DNA from: Hericium rajendrae | Taxonomy: Eukaryota > Basidiomycota > Agaricomycetes > Russulales > Hericiaceae | Direction of reading: 5' to 3' | NCBI GenBank assembly: GCA_033439255.1 | Contig: CM065884.1 | Location: 682,001-746,000, forward strand | Length of the DNA: 64,000 nucleotides | In this document: positions 35,220-47,268 of the stretch, one piece after another | Position numbering within the stretch: the first letter of the stretch is position 1 | Layout of the letters: the number at the start of each line of letters is the position of its first letter | Notes under the pieces: model-generated | The model's input: the letters and a program-made list of their open reading frames with translations, nothing else | Told to the model about the DNA's origin: nothing | Database searches by the model: none | Position numbers and translations under genes: made by a program

Positions 35220-37590
35220 CTGACCACAATACCCAGCCCATGCCGTCATTGATATCGCGCCCGACTTTAGTCTCTTGGGCTGCGCTCGGTCTGCTGATCC
35301 CGCGCGCTCTCGAGGACATGCGCCCCGTCGCAGAGCCCTTCTGACCCCGAAGAACAAGAACTGATAAATGAAATCTAGAAGCTGACCACGGATCCGATCC
35401 TCATCTGCGTACGTGCCGCCGCGCGCGTACAGCACCAGCCGCTGGCTTCGCTTCGTTACGTGGATCGCGATGTTCTACGTCGTATCTGATAATGGCGCGC
35501 TGCTGCTGCGGCACTGGTCCTAGTCCCGTGGATATCTCCTTGCGAACTTCTGGCACACCGAAATGATTGGCCACAAAGGATCCAACGCCCGCCCTCCTTC
35601 TGCTCGTATACCAGAAGATCACTGTGTCGTAATGCTGGTCGCGAGGCCCGCGTCCGACGTCTACAGCGGGTGATCGATGCGAAGTACATCCACTCAACTG
35701 ACATCTGGGGCGTGTGCCTGTACGTTTCTAGTATTCCCTTCTTGCGTTCTGCGAAGCGCGTTCGGAAACTCTTCTCGAGGGAGGCCATGACCGGCACAGC
35801 TGATCTGGGGACATACGCACGTACGGGATTTCGAGCGCGCGTGTCAGGCGACTTGGTCATTCATACTGGGTGGCGTTTGTAAGTACAGGGAGGCCCGTGC
35901 AATCTCGTTCTGTTGATATTGGCAGCCCAGCGTGCTTGCCCCGTCTAGCGCCACAGAGAAGACTCTTTGTTAGCATAAAATCTTGTGCTGATAGTTCTGA
36001 AATCACGAGACACGTAATGCCCGAAGCACCATGCGAGGTCAGCAGCATTACTGCGACCAGCTCTCCGAATCGCTCAGTCCACATCCTCCCGTACTGGTAT
36101 GTCATACCACATCGCAGGCCCAGAGATGCCCAGCTCCTGCCGTACCGTCTCCACCGTCCGCGCCACCGCCTCATCTTCGATGTTCCGCTCGCACCACCTA
36201 TAATTGTTGAACAGCACCAGCACCCACTCGTGCTCCGTGACCGTGTCGAGCGGCTCCGTATACAGCTCCATGCCCGTGAGCGCCGACAAGTGCTTCACGG
36301 CGAGCCCCATCGCGTAGTGGCGCGCGAGCGGCGTCTTGTGCCGCCAGCGGAGACGCGCCGTCCGCGCGTCGGGCACGGCGAGGTTGTACTTGCGCGCGAA
36401 GCCTTCCACGAACGCAGCGGGGTAGGTCACCCGCAGCGACTTTTCCTCGTCGGAGTACGGCTGTACACGCGGCCGGGTGTGCCGCACCCACGCGTCCTCG
36501 CGCGCGGCGAGACCGTGACGCGCGGCGCACGCCTCGAGATCCGCGGTGTCGAGTGCGAGCCCGAAGTGCAACGGCGGCGGTGTCACCCGCGAGACGCCGG
36601 CGAAGGGAGTATAGCGCGTGAGGAGCGCGGGGGGGATGTGCGCGATCGGCTCGTGGTGCGGCGCGTACACGACACGCTCGGGGTCCAGCGGCGGAGGGGA
36701 TCTGCAGCCGTCTGGACCGTGAGCGCTGAGATGCAGGCGGCGGCGATGGGCTCACCCGGTTTCGAAGCCCAGAAAGAGGGGCATGCCGTAGTCGTAGTAC
36801 CACTTGGCCGGGCCCGGGACGCGCAGCTCGGCCTGCAGCGTCGCGAAGAGCACGGCCTCGTCCGCGTCGCTTGTCTGCCGGCAGTACCAATCGTAGTTGT
36901 GGTACAGCGCGATCATGCAATCATGCGTCGCGTCAAGCGGGGTGACTTCGGCGTGCACGTACACACCGGTCTTTTCGATGAGGTGCTGCGCGACGGCTCT
37001 CTTGGCGTCCAGGAGGACGAGCTCATGTCGTTCATGCGGCTTGAGGCGACTGTAGAAGTCCTCAGGGATCGGCATAATGTCGTGGCGCGCGACGTAGGCC
37101 AGGATGTCCTCCATGCTCAGGCCAAGGCCGAAATGGAATTTCGGCGGCTTGTGGTGTGGGAGCTGTACGCGGTGTGTGAAGAGGAAGTCATCCAGCTCTT
37201 CGGCGGGCTCCCTCCCCTTGAGGTAATATGCGCGAGGCTGGCGAAGTTGTCTCAGAGCGACGCTAGATGAGCATAGTGTGAAGTAGAGGGACAAACATCT
37301 TTCAGCTCCTCGTATTGGCGGGGAGTCAGACGGAAGATGGTCTCAGGGTCGGGAATGCGGTTACCGTCAACGTCGAGTTCCATCTCTACCAAATCCATAA
37401 CGTCGTTTGTTCGTGAGCCCCATTCTGATTTTGGCATGATGTCAGGAAGCTGGTAGGTTCAGGAAGTTGTTGACGAGGATATTATAGGAGACGCGCTACT
37501 CAGTTGCTGACATCATTTCGGACGCGGTCATGTGCCTTTTCCAGAGTGAGGCCGCGACGAACGATAGACAGACGGATAATCCTCAGTCGA
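35220..37590 (-). repeat. Right arm of the large inverted duplication
   Basis: The reverse-oriented partner of 25050-27420. The outer edge here is the 5' flank of the WY gene and the inner edge is the decayed coding-like sequence near 35220-35860. About 7.8 kb lies between the arms. Exons 1 and 2 of the WY gene are exactly the same lengths in both arms (141 and 482 bases). Confidence 0.75.
36074..37437 (-). CDS. Two-domain WY-family protein, right-arm copy
   Basis: Three exons (37297-37437, 36756-37237, 36074-36701) join in frame to 416 residues. Domain 1: KFHFGLGLSMEDILAYVARH, CMIALYHNYDWYCRQ, PGPAKWYYDYG. The join into exon 3 gives SPPPLDPERVVYAPHHEP. Domain 2: LHFGLALDTADLEACAARH, VKHLSALTGMELYTEPLD, WVLVLFNNYRWCERN, SGPAMWYDIP. 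Exon 3 has no ATG before domain 2, so the two domains are most simply one protein rather than two genes. Each domain repeats the plan of the single-domain members. The product's role is unknown. This copy appears intact, unlike the left-arm copy. Confidence 0.7.
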
Positions 37591-37697
37591 TGAGTAGTTC
37601 GGATACGGCACGAAACGGGCCAACTGTTACAATATTCAATGTAACTTAAGAACACAAAGGCGACCATGCTGAGGCATGAAAAGACTGACGCGATCAA

Positions 37698-38276
37698 TCA
37701 ATACTGCCAGAACCATTTTGGGGCCTCGCAAATGCATAACTCCCTTTGAATAACGTCTGCCGCAAGCTGCTCGTCACGATCGGGCATCCTGTTGCGGCAC
37801 CAGGTGTAATTGCTGTAGCGGACGAGGACCCACTCATGTTCCCCATTCCAGATTATTCGCAGATAGACCCTGGCGCCGCATCGTCGACCAATTTCCCTCA
37901 CTGCTCTATTAATCATAAGGAGGTAATAATCCAGTTTTCCGTGATAATGCTTTGGAGCCAGGTCTTGCGCGACACAGTAGTCGTATAACTGCCCGAGTGA
38001 CACACCAAACCCGAAGTGATAGCGCTTCGGGCGGCTGTGGCGTCTTTTAGGGTAGACGAGCATCGAGGGAGGGAGCTGGTCCAAGGCTTTTGTGTCCAGT
38101 TTATCCATGAGCGTGCCACGGTACTGCAAGACAAAATGATGAGATAGGGAAAGGGAAAATACCACAGGATTATTCACAATGTAGTTCCTCGCCCTGCGTC
38201 GAGCAGCTTCTGCCGTTGTGGTCGAGCTAGTTTTCAAGTCGACTTCATGTTCCCCAGATTCCGATATGAGTAGCAT
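37698..38276 (-). CDS. WY-family small protein
   Basis: Two exons, 38178-38276 and 37698-38123, give 174 residues. Exon 1 ends EAARRRARNYI at a gtgaat donor. Exon 2 has YRGTLMDKLDTKALDQLPP, RYHFGFGVSLGQLYDYCVAQ, NRAVREIGRRCGARVYL, WVLVRYSNYTWCRNRM, DEQLAADVIQRELCI and the end EAPKWFWQY. It is very close to the member at 41941 and belongs with the one at 39631. All three are on the minus strand, as expected of a tandem array. Exon 1 is shorter than in those two because the upstream in-frame sequence lacks an ATG, so the start may be recently altered. Confidence 0.72.
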   Translation of the reverse strand: MLLISESGEHEVDLKTSSTTTAEAARRRARNYIVNNPVVFSLSLSHHFVLQYRGTLMDKLDTKALDQLPPSMLVYPKRRHSRPKRYHFGFGVSLGQLYDYCVAQDLAPKHYHGKLDYYLLMINRAVREIGRRCGARVYLRIIWNGEHEWVLVRYSNYTWCRNRMPDRDEQLAADVIQRELCICEAPKWFWQY

Positions 38277-38965
38277 TGCGGGGGGGTGAAACGATGCTCG
38301 CAATATCGCAGTCGAATGAGAGGACGACGAGGGCGCTGGAGGGCCACGGGATGACTATAAGCGGGATGAAGGTACAGTAGCAGACGCCACAAACACCTGA
38401 ACGACCGGCTGTAGATCGCAACAATGACGAACTTGAAGCGTCCGTCTATGCATGACGGGGACGCTTTGATCGTGCCTCGAAGTACACGCGACTGTCCACA
38501 AGCGAAAGACAATAAGCAACAAACGAGCGCATAGACAACGACAGATCAGATAATTACCCGCTTTGTTCAGTGACCCGCAGTCCACAGTTGTCTTGACTCA
38601 TTAATGGGGCGGTGAAATAGAAGGTCCCAAGGACTTTTGCAGCAGCATACCCAACTGGCATGGTGGTCCAACCGCGGAGAGTGATAAGAATGATGCGATG
38701 ACGATAGATAGTATACATATGACAGAGAAAATGCACGAAGTAGAACGATATGAAGATGAATAAGTTACATAGGCTGCATATCGAAATATGGGAGATTGGT
38801 GAGTGTGGAAGCATGAGGGGCGCATTCAAAAATGCGCATCGGACTGAATTAATCAGTGCGACGGGACCTGAGTCGATGATCAATGGGCTTCAATAGGTCG
38901 GTGCGACTGGTGCGTCGTCCGTGTGTGTTAGTGGTTGGGAAGATTGTCCTAGGCAGAAAATCCAT

Positions 38966-38997
38966 GGACGTTGTCTGCCGCGAGCTATTCGCAACGG
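38966..38997 (-). pseudogene. Short relic resembling the WY-family 3' end
   Basis: The plus-strand run acgttgtctgccgcgagct is close to acgtctgccgcaagctgct, which is antisense to the conserved DEQLAADVIQ region at 37755 and 41990. The match is only about 32 bases and the surroundings are decayed, so this is a weak sign of another lost copy between the members at 37698 and 39631. Confidence 0.3.
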
Positions 38998-39630
38998 CCA
39001 CAGGCGGTCGTGTCCTGTTCGATAAAAGGCTTCAGCGAGTCTATATTCACATCAGCATGAACGTCCGTGTCATGGGCTCGTCCTGACTTGCGGTCCAAAT
39101 TGTGTCCAATGACATCAAGCCGATTTAGGTGCATGAGGCGCATGACATGTATCGCTGGCCTTTGAGCGAGGAATATATGAATGGCCCTTGTGAAGGTGGC
39201 CGTTTGTCGAGCGAGGGACATCAACTGATGTCTGATTGGCGACGGGCACCAAAGCTTGTTCCTATTCATGCAGGAAGGGAGATGGTCCGGTGAAGTCTGA
39301 TGAGTGTTGATGAACGAAATGCGTTAGCATCCGTCTGGACTCGAGCGTTGACCACCTCATCTCATGCGGTCGAGTTCGCGAGCGTGAGCGCCTCGAGTTC
39401 GTGGGAGGAGAAAGTAGCTCAGTATGGATGGTGAAGAGGGTAGATGGATATCCTCTAAAAGAGTGGGGGATGGCGCGAAGTCCAATGCTGGAGATATAGT
39501 ATGGCAGAGGGACAGCGGCTGGCGAATGTGTCTGGTAGTAGTCGGCTTGGAACCAATGATGACGTCGGCGGACGGTCACATGAGAAAGCGACCGCATGCT
39601 ACGATATACGAACGTAAGTGCGTGAAAGGG

Positions 39631-40294
39631 CTATAGCGAAGCAAGAGACTGACGAGATCGAACGCGCTGACGGTACCATTTCGGAGGTTCATGAAGGCCC
39701 AGTTCCCGTTGAATGGTGTCGGCCGCGTTCAGTTCGTGACGATCATGCAGGACTTCACGATGCCACGTATGGTTGCTATAGCGGGCTATAATCCATCGGT
39801 AGTCGATGTGGAGGATAGTCGATAAATAGAGCTTTGCGCCGCATAGTCGACCGATTTCCTGTACTGCTGCTTCAACCATATCGGTGTGCCATGTTAGTGT
39901 CCCATGATAATGTTTAGGGACGAGATCTCGTGCGACACAGTAGTCATACAGTTGCTGGAGCGACACGCCGAATCCGAAGTGATAGAGGAGATTCGGTTTA
40001 TCGTGGCGCTTTCTAGGGCGGGCGAGTAGCTCGGAAGGGAGTTGGTCCACGGCTTTCGAGTTCAGCCCTTTTATTCGCACGCCTCGGTACTGCAGATGAA
40101 TGAGATGAGAGAAAGAGACATATTATGGATTGACTCACGAAATAATTCCTGGCATTACGTCGAGCCGCCTCTGCTCTTGCGGTCGAGGAAGGAACTTCGC
40201 CTTCTGCGTCTCCAGGATGCGAGACAGATAATGTGGTAGGACGACGGGACGAGGGCTGCGACGTTGTTGTCGACAGAAGAGATGGCGAAGGCAT
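39631..40294 (-). CDS. WY-family small protein
   Basis: Two exons, 40139-40294 and 39631-40089, give 204 residues. The donor is a perfect gtgagt after ARNYF. Exon 1 is Ser/Thr-rich and ends AEAARRNARNYF. Exon 2 has YRGVRIKGLNSKAVDQLPS, LYHFGFGVSLQQLYDYCVAR, AAVQEIGRLCGAKLYL, WIIARYSNHTWHREVL, AADTIQRELGL and EPPKWYRQR. It is 11-12 codons longer at the C-terminus (SRQSLASL) than its closest relatives. The start ATG gives an N-terminus (MPSPSLLSTTTS) like that of the member at 41941 (MPSSPSSSTTTS), which supports both starts. Confidence 0.77.
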
Positions 40295-40719
40295 TGCAGG
40301 ACCGAAAGATAAACACTGGAGTAGGATGAACGTGCAGTAGTAGACGCTGCCGGCATGAACGATTAGATATCGCTCGCAGCAGTGACTCAGCGGCTACAAT
40401 GAATGGATGCCGCTTTGATCATGATACGACAGCTGAGACCGATGCAGGGCAGGGCAGAGCAGGGCAGGCGGCCGTACACGTGTAAGTGCCCACAATCAAA
40501 AAGAACAATAAGCAACGATCGAACGCATTGACAATGAGGAGGTGGCTTACCTGTTTGTGCGATGACTCGCGATCCGCACTTTCGGTACAATGGAGAGATG
40601 CGGTGAGAAGGTCAAAGGGACGTGGGCAGCAATGCGCCCACTCAGTGCGTACGAATTAGAGAGGATTGAGACGATATCAAGAAAACTCCATGGTGCCACA
40701 TCAATGGAGAGCGACGCAC

Positions 40720-40884
40720 CTGAGGCATCAGCCAATTTCGGCCTGGCTGATCTGCTGCCAGTGCGGGTTTGTGCCAACAAGTTTCAGCCATCTCTTTGTC
40801 TCCGAACAAAGGGATGACTGAAATTTATCGGCATAAACCCACTTCAGTGACATAACAGCCAGGCCAAAATTCATTGATGCCCCT
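40720..40884. repeat. Fold-back inverted repeat, about 165 bases
   Basis: Left arm 40720-40801 and right arm 40804-40884 are imperfect reverse complements with almost no loop. Matching words include ggcatca, caatttcggcctggctg / cagccaggccaaaattc, gggtttgtgcc / ggcataaaccc, agtttcagccatc / gatgactgaaatt and ctttgt / acaaag. It carries no gene and lies 0.4 kb upstream of the start of the WY gene at 39631-40294. A MITE-like element is likely. Confidence 0.7.
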
Positions 40885-41940
40885 AGTGGACGGAAATAAT
40901 CCAATGATGACAGAGGATATAAAGATGACAGACAGAATGTACATAACAAGATGACGATAGACACGGGAGTATGAACAGATAAGTTAAGTTTTTAAGGATC
41001 ACGACGAGACAATCTAAGCCGATGTATCGAAAAATGTAAGCATCCGAAGACACAGCGAAGGCGAAGAGACTCACCCTCTGGGCCAGCTTTCGGCGGTGAT
41101 CGCTGGGTGAGATATCGAGAGCATGAATGTGCGCTGGAAGCAGATCCCCAGAGTCGAGGGTCGATAGGACAGGCGTGTCGTCCGCGCGCGGACGACTGGA
41201 TGGGAAGATCGTCCAGGGGCTTTCCGATCTGGATGTCGTCGGTTGATAGCTTTATGCGAAATGGACGCTGGCGGTAACGTGCAACTCGAGTATCTTCGGC
41301 GAGGCGTAGAAATGGGGAATGCCGTTGTACCGGACTACGAATAGCTTCCAACGAAATGGCCAGCTTCACGTAGCACGAGCATTAGCGCTGCGCGCCCTAC
41401 GTTCAGCGACGACGCGCCACGCCGTGAGTTGCACGACATACACTGCGGGTCCTTCAACGAAACGTTAAGTAGAACAGCGCTTGTTCGTCAGCATCACTGG
41501 AGAGGCTGGAGCTCGTCTCAGATTTGGCGTTGAGTCCGACCCCTGTCCGCTTGAAAAATGGCCAGGTGCAAGCGCAAATGCGGTCAACACCGCGCATGCT
41601 GCAGGGTGGTCGGTTTGAAAAGGATGATGACGACCCGAATGCATCACTGATCGTCTTGACTCGGATGTGGGATTCATGTCACGCGATCTACTCGATCACC
41701 ACAAGCGCTTCATGCTCGCGAGGAGAAAATTCGCGTCGCGTAGATGGTAGACGGGTGTCCTCGAGGAAGGACAGCACAGCACAATGCTGGCGATAGAGGA
41801 TGGTGAAGTGATGGTATATGATGGATTCGGTGGGGATGAGTGATGCGGAAGCGGCATATGGACGGAAATAGCTGCGCGCTACAATATTCGATGTAAGAAT
41901 ACCAAGACTACCACACTGAGGCATGAAAAAACTTACGCGA
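40885..41940. other. Intergenic, no gene supported
   Basis: About 1 kb holding the 3' flank of the WY gene at 41941 and the region beyond the fold-back repeat. Frames are short; one Arg-rich minus-strand frame (40992-41369) has no motif or paralogue. Confidence 0.4.
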
Positions 41941-42583
41941 TCAATCTCGGAACCATTTTGGGGGCTCGCAAATGCATAACTCCCTTTGAATGACGTCTGC
42001 CGCAAGCTGCTCGTCACGATCGGGCATGATATTGCGACGCCAGTCGTAATTGCTGTAGCGAGCGAGGACGAACTGATATTCCTGGTTTCGAATATCTTGC
42101 ACATAGAGCTTGGCGCCGCACCGTCGACCAAGTTCCTTCACTGCTTTGTTCATCATAAGGAGGTGATATAACAGTTTTCCGTGATAGTGCTTTGGAGCCA
42201 GGTCTTGCGCGACGCAATAGTCATGTAACTGTCCGAGTGACACACCAAATCCGAAGTGATAGCGCTTCGGGTAGCTGTGGCGCTTCTTAGGATAGACGAG
42301 CATTGAGGGAGGGAGTTGGTCCAAGGCTGTCGCGTCTAGTCTAGCCATTCGCATGCCACGGCGCTGTACCAGATAGGATGAGATAGAGAAAACTAGTTAC
42401 CAAAGGATGACGCACTACACAGTTCCTCGCTCTACGTCGAGTCTTTTCTACTCCTGCGATAGAGCGGTTTCTGGAAGTAACTTCACATTCCCCAGACTCG
42501 GATATTGACGATATTGATGAGACCGAAGACGTTCGTGATAGCGAGCTGGAGGTCGTAGTCGATGAAGAGGGTGAAGAGGGCAT
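41941..42583 (-). CDS. WY-family small protein, divergent partner of gene C
   Basis: Two exons, 42416-42583 and 41941-42363, give 196 residues. Exon 1 is Ser/Thr-rich (MPSSPSSSTTTSSS) and ends KTRRRARNCV at a gtgcgt donor. Exon 2 has RRGMRMARLDATALDQLPP, RYHFGFGVSLGQLHDYCVAQ, NKAVKELGRRCGAKLYV, FVLARYSNYDWRRNIM, DEQLAADVIQRELCI and the end EPPKWFRD. Long stretches are nearly identical at DNA level to 37698-38123, so these two are recent duplicates. It lies head to head with gene C across 440 bases. Confidence 0.76.
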
Positions 42584-43023
42584 TGTGAGATAGAGAGAAT
42601 ACGGGGTTTGAGGAGGATGAAGTTCAAGTAGATCTACGACGTGGCGAACATGGCGTCAATGACTAAGCAGTCGCGGTCACGTGTATCATTTTGTTCAACC
42701 CCGCGGCGAGCTCTCGTATCGTTCTCGCGCTTTGCGATATCCAGTTCCACTGGTCATCGGGCAGATTTATCTCTCTGAGATACGAGTTTCCTGGTACGTA
42801 CTTCTAGGCTACTCCCTCAGGTACGTCTGCACGCATTGACGAAACTGCATGGTGAGTCACTTGACTGCGGTCCTGAGCGCATTGACAGGGACAATGGCAT
42901 CGGTCCACAATAACACCGTCGTGGCGCTGATATCGGCCACAATAAATCCACCAGTCGTCCATATAAATACAGGCGTAAAATGCTAGCAATGTGACGTCGT
43001 TCTTCTCTCTCCCTTCTCTCATC
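42584..43023. promoter_or_regulatory. Shared upstream region, WY gene / gene C
   Basis: A 440-base interval between outward-facing start codons, the third case of the gene-pair layout. A tataaata element at 42961-42968, about 60 bases before the gene C start, could be its TATA box. Confidence 0.55.
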
Positions 43024-45543
43024 ATGAGCGCAGGCGCCGCTCACTCCGGGCTCCAGTTGGCCGATATGGTCAGTTGATTTCTTCATTTCTATCATAAAAC
43101 TCACGCCTAACGCACGTTCTTAGATGCTGGGCATCACCCAACGAATCATCATGCAAACCCTGTCGACATTTTTTGCTTATGCTGCGGTGCATTGGAACAT
43201 AGAAGCCTGCAATTATCTCCCCGTCACGTTTCTTCTGGTGATATATGCCATGACCTGCAAACATCCTGATCCCAGTGCGATACTTGGTGTCAATCCTCAA
43301 AGCTGCCTACAGGCAGCCTTTGGCCGTATCACTCGCCGATCATACCCGGACTGGAATTTCTCCGTGTTTTGGAAGGATATGAGCCGCAAGCCAATTCTTG
43401 GATTCATATGGGAGGAAAAGATACTCAAGAATGTGCCTCATGATGACGGTTCCTCCACGGAAATGGAAGGAAAAGCGGTGATGGCCGCTGCGCAGAAAGC
43501 CATGTTTTTCGATATCAAGCAACTGCAGGTCCAGGCCCTTTGCGCCTTTTTTCACTACGACGGTCAAGTGGTCTTTGCTTTTTTGAATTACAGGGAATGT
43601 TTCTTTCTGTTCGAGTTTCCTCGCCCATCCAACTTGGCATTCCTCAAGGACAAGTATAACGCGTGGTTTCCAGAACCGCAAGGTGGTATGTCTATTTCAT
43701 TGAGCTGGAAAGTAGTTGGCCGTAGTACTTATATCTATACTCAGGAAAGGACAAGCCTCCGGCAATAAAGTTCGACAAGACCGATCTTCCACGGCCGAAG
43801 ATCCATTACTATGCCCGGTCTTTACGAAAGCGCGACGGATCGGCTTTGAGTCCTGTGTTTCTGAATGCTTTCCGGAAAGCAACATCGCATCTAGGTCTCC
43901 TCGAAAATCAGTCTCCTCTGTTTCGAATGCCACCTGGAACTACTGAAGAAGACCTTGTGCAGCCTGGCCTCGTATGTTGCGCTGATCCATCAATTGAACT
44001 CAGTTGCTTATGTCTGAAATAGGATGATCTCCAAGAGGAACTCGATGAGGAGATCGAAAAACGGGATGCTGATGTATTCGAAGAGTTCTCGTCTGACCCC
44101 ACAGTTGAGGACTCGCAAGACAAAGACTTTGTTTCGGGGTCGTCTTCGGAGTCATCGGATGGATCGCTGAGTGCAGGCGCACCGGAACCACCACTTTCTG
44201 CGCCTTTGGCTTCTAATTCAGATCCCTCTACGAACGATTCTGGCATGTCGCATCGTTGCCCCCGCTGCCGCGCTCTTCGGGACAAGAAGAAGCAAGCGGC
44301 GAAGAAAAAGCAAGCAGCGAAGAAGAAGCAAGCAGCAGTCTCGGTCCCGGCAGATGACAACGATATGCCGCTCGAGGCAGGAGTCGAGAACACCGCAAGC
44401 TCTTCGCGAAGGTCCAATCGTACCGAACCTTCGCGCGACGTCGTTGACTCCCCAGTTGTGGAACCACTTGCAGATGGCGCTGGCAGTCCCGAGGCTAGGA
44501 TCCGAGTGCATTACCCTCCTTCACACGGGAGAATCCTCACCGATCCCATCACTGCCGAGGAACCACATATTATCACCGATCCTATAGCTGTCGAAGAACC
44601 ACAGCAAATGGTCGCGCACACAAGAGAAAGTCCCGACAGATCTGAAAGTCTTCCCATCGCAAGTGATGATGAAGATGTCGACGACCAACCCGCTGCGTTA
44701 TCGACTGGACGCACGGTAGCTCGAGCTCCCAAGGCTTCCAATGCTACAGTCAAGACTGGACATTCTGCCGCTGCACCGCAGAAGCGCGCTCGGTCGGCCG
44801 CTTCTGCACTCGACCGGGATGATGATGATGACGACGACACTGTCGATCAACGTAATGCAGCTGGGACTACTGGTTCGTTGCAGGTCGCGCTTCCAGCCCC
44901 CGGAGGCGGCGCGGAGGCCGAGACTCATAGGCCACAGATCCGCACAAGTGCGCGTCTCGCAGCCTCGCGAACAGAGAAACGCGATGCGGGGCGTGGGGTC
45001 GACGGACTTACGGCTGCTCGAACTTCCAAGGCTTCCAATGCTACAGTCAAGACTGGACATCCTGCCGCTGCTCCTCCGCAGAAGCGCGCTCGGCCGCTTG
45101 GTTCTGCGACCACTAGTTCGATGCAGGTCGCGCTTCCATCCCAACAAGCCGGAGGCGGCATGAAGGCCGACACTCACAGGCCACAGCTCCGCACCAGTGC
45201 GCGTCTCGAGGCCTCGCGAACGAAGCCACGCGATGCGGAGCGTGGGGCTCGCTCTGGGGCTCCGTCTGGCTCTGGCTCGAAGCAGAAGCAGAAGCGCAGG
45301 CACGTTGGCGACTCGGACGCGGAGGACAATGGAGCCGCGCCCTCCGCCGTGCCATCGAAGAAACGCAAGTTCCCAGCGCCGGGTGATAGCGCGCTCGACT
45401 CTGTTGCGGTCGAGGCTGGCAGATCGGCGATGCCTGTGGCTGGTCCATCGAACTTTCGAAGCCTTCACCCTCGCGGGTCTGCTCCGGCTCCACGGGATGC
45501 CGGCGTTGGCAAGCGGAGCAAGAAGAAAGGTCGCGCTGCATAG
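43024..45543 (+). CDS. Large nuclear-type protein with PD-(D/E)XK-like N-terminal domain (family 2, gene C)
   Basis: Four exons (43024-43068, 43124-43685, 43745-43971, 44023-45543) give 784 residues. Exon 1 is MSAGAAHSGLQLADM. Exon 2 aligns with A and B: YLPVTFLLVIYAMTC, D91 in RRSYPDWNFSV, E112-x-K114 in FIWEEKIL, then QVQALCAFFHY..LFEFPRPSN. After this come an acidic stretch, a basic KKKQAA triple repeat (44283-44340) and two repeats of roughly 90 residues containing SNATVKTGH, QKRAR and HRPQ(I/L)RTSARL. The end is basic (KRSKKKGRAA). The layout suggests a nuclear protein with a nuclease-like head and a DNA-contacting tail. That is inference. Extra introns compared with A and B fall in the linker. 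Confidence 0.72.
44283..44340 (+). repeat. Short tandem repeat encoding KKKQAA
   Basis: Three imperfect 18-base units give KKQAAKKKQAAKKKQAA in gene C. Like the repeats in A and B, it keeps the frame and s adds charge to the tail. Confidence 0.7.
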
Positions 45544-46313
45544 AGTGTCTCGCTTTACAAGTTTGCTTTACAAGTTGGAAGACATCTGCGTGCCTCTGGG
45601 TCCTCTGGCGAATTACTCTAGGTTCAATGCTCCGGAAGCTTCTCTGTACTATAATTTCAAGCCGCAAGATGTTCTAAGGCTTTGAAAGCCTTCGTCACTC
45701 CTTTAGGTTATCTTCAAGAATCATACCGTTCGACTCGGATGCAGGCTTTCGGGGCCTGCTCTCCGTCAAGTTATTTAAATCGCTCCAGGACTTTTATCTC
45801 CTGGAGAACATCGGCATCCGCTCGTTCAAACTATGTTACGTTGTATTTATAGGCTTGGATTGATTCAGTTTCAGATATGTAGCAATCGCCGTCCGCTCCT
45901 TGACATGTACATTCCGTAGTACCTACCAATACACTATTTTCTGAATTGTTGTAATGTATCTTCGGCGCGGCACTCGGCGATCAAGTAACTAATTCGCTTG
46001 ATAAGTGAAGGACAGCCAAGCAGGAGCTCAGTCGAGAGAAGCACCAACTGTACTTATGGTATACTTAGTGCGATTATGCGGTCCTGCGAGTTACGGACGA
46101 TACTCATGATAGGTGGGTCCATCTTAATCGCGCGAGTCGGAGCATGGCATGGTGGGATCTGGCATAGGTAACATCGGCATAGGTACAGTACAAAATGTCA
46201 TATAACATACAGTAAAGAAGGCGAAACGCCATCGAGTCACAACAACAATAGCTCAGTCAGAGAGAATGGCATACACGGTCACAGCTTCGTAGGGTCCCCG
46301 GCGACATCGATCT
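45544..46313. other. Intergenic between convergent genes
   Basis: AT-rich 0.77 kb between the end of gene C and the end of the histone gene. No coding frame or repeat stands out. Confidence 0.45.

Positions 46314-47268
<955 letters not shown>

Noticed and set aside
36198-36920. Long minus-strand frame overlapping the two-domain WY gene
   Set aside because: It is rich in Arg and Ala and runs across the splice junction in the wrong frame. The WY motifs lie in the other frame.
25050-37590. Inverted arms as ends of a large transposon
   Set aside because: No transposase, integrase or reverse-transcriptase-like frame is seen between the arms, and the inside gene is a normal host gene. No target-site duplication was recognised.
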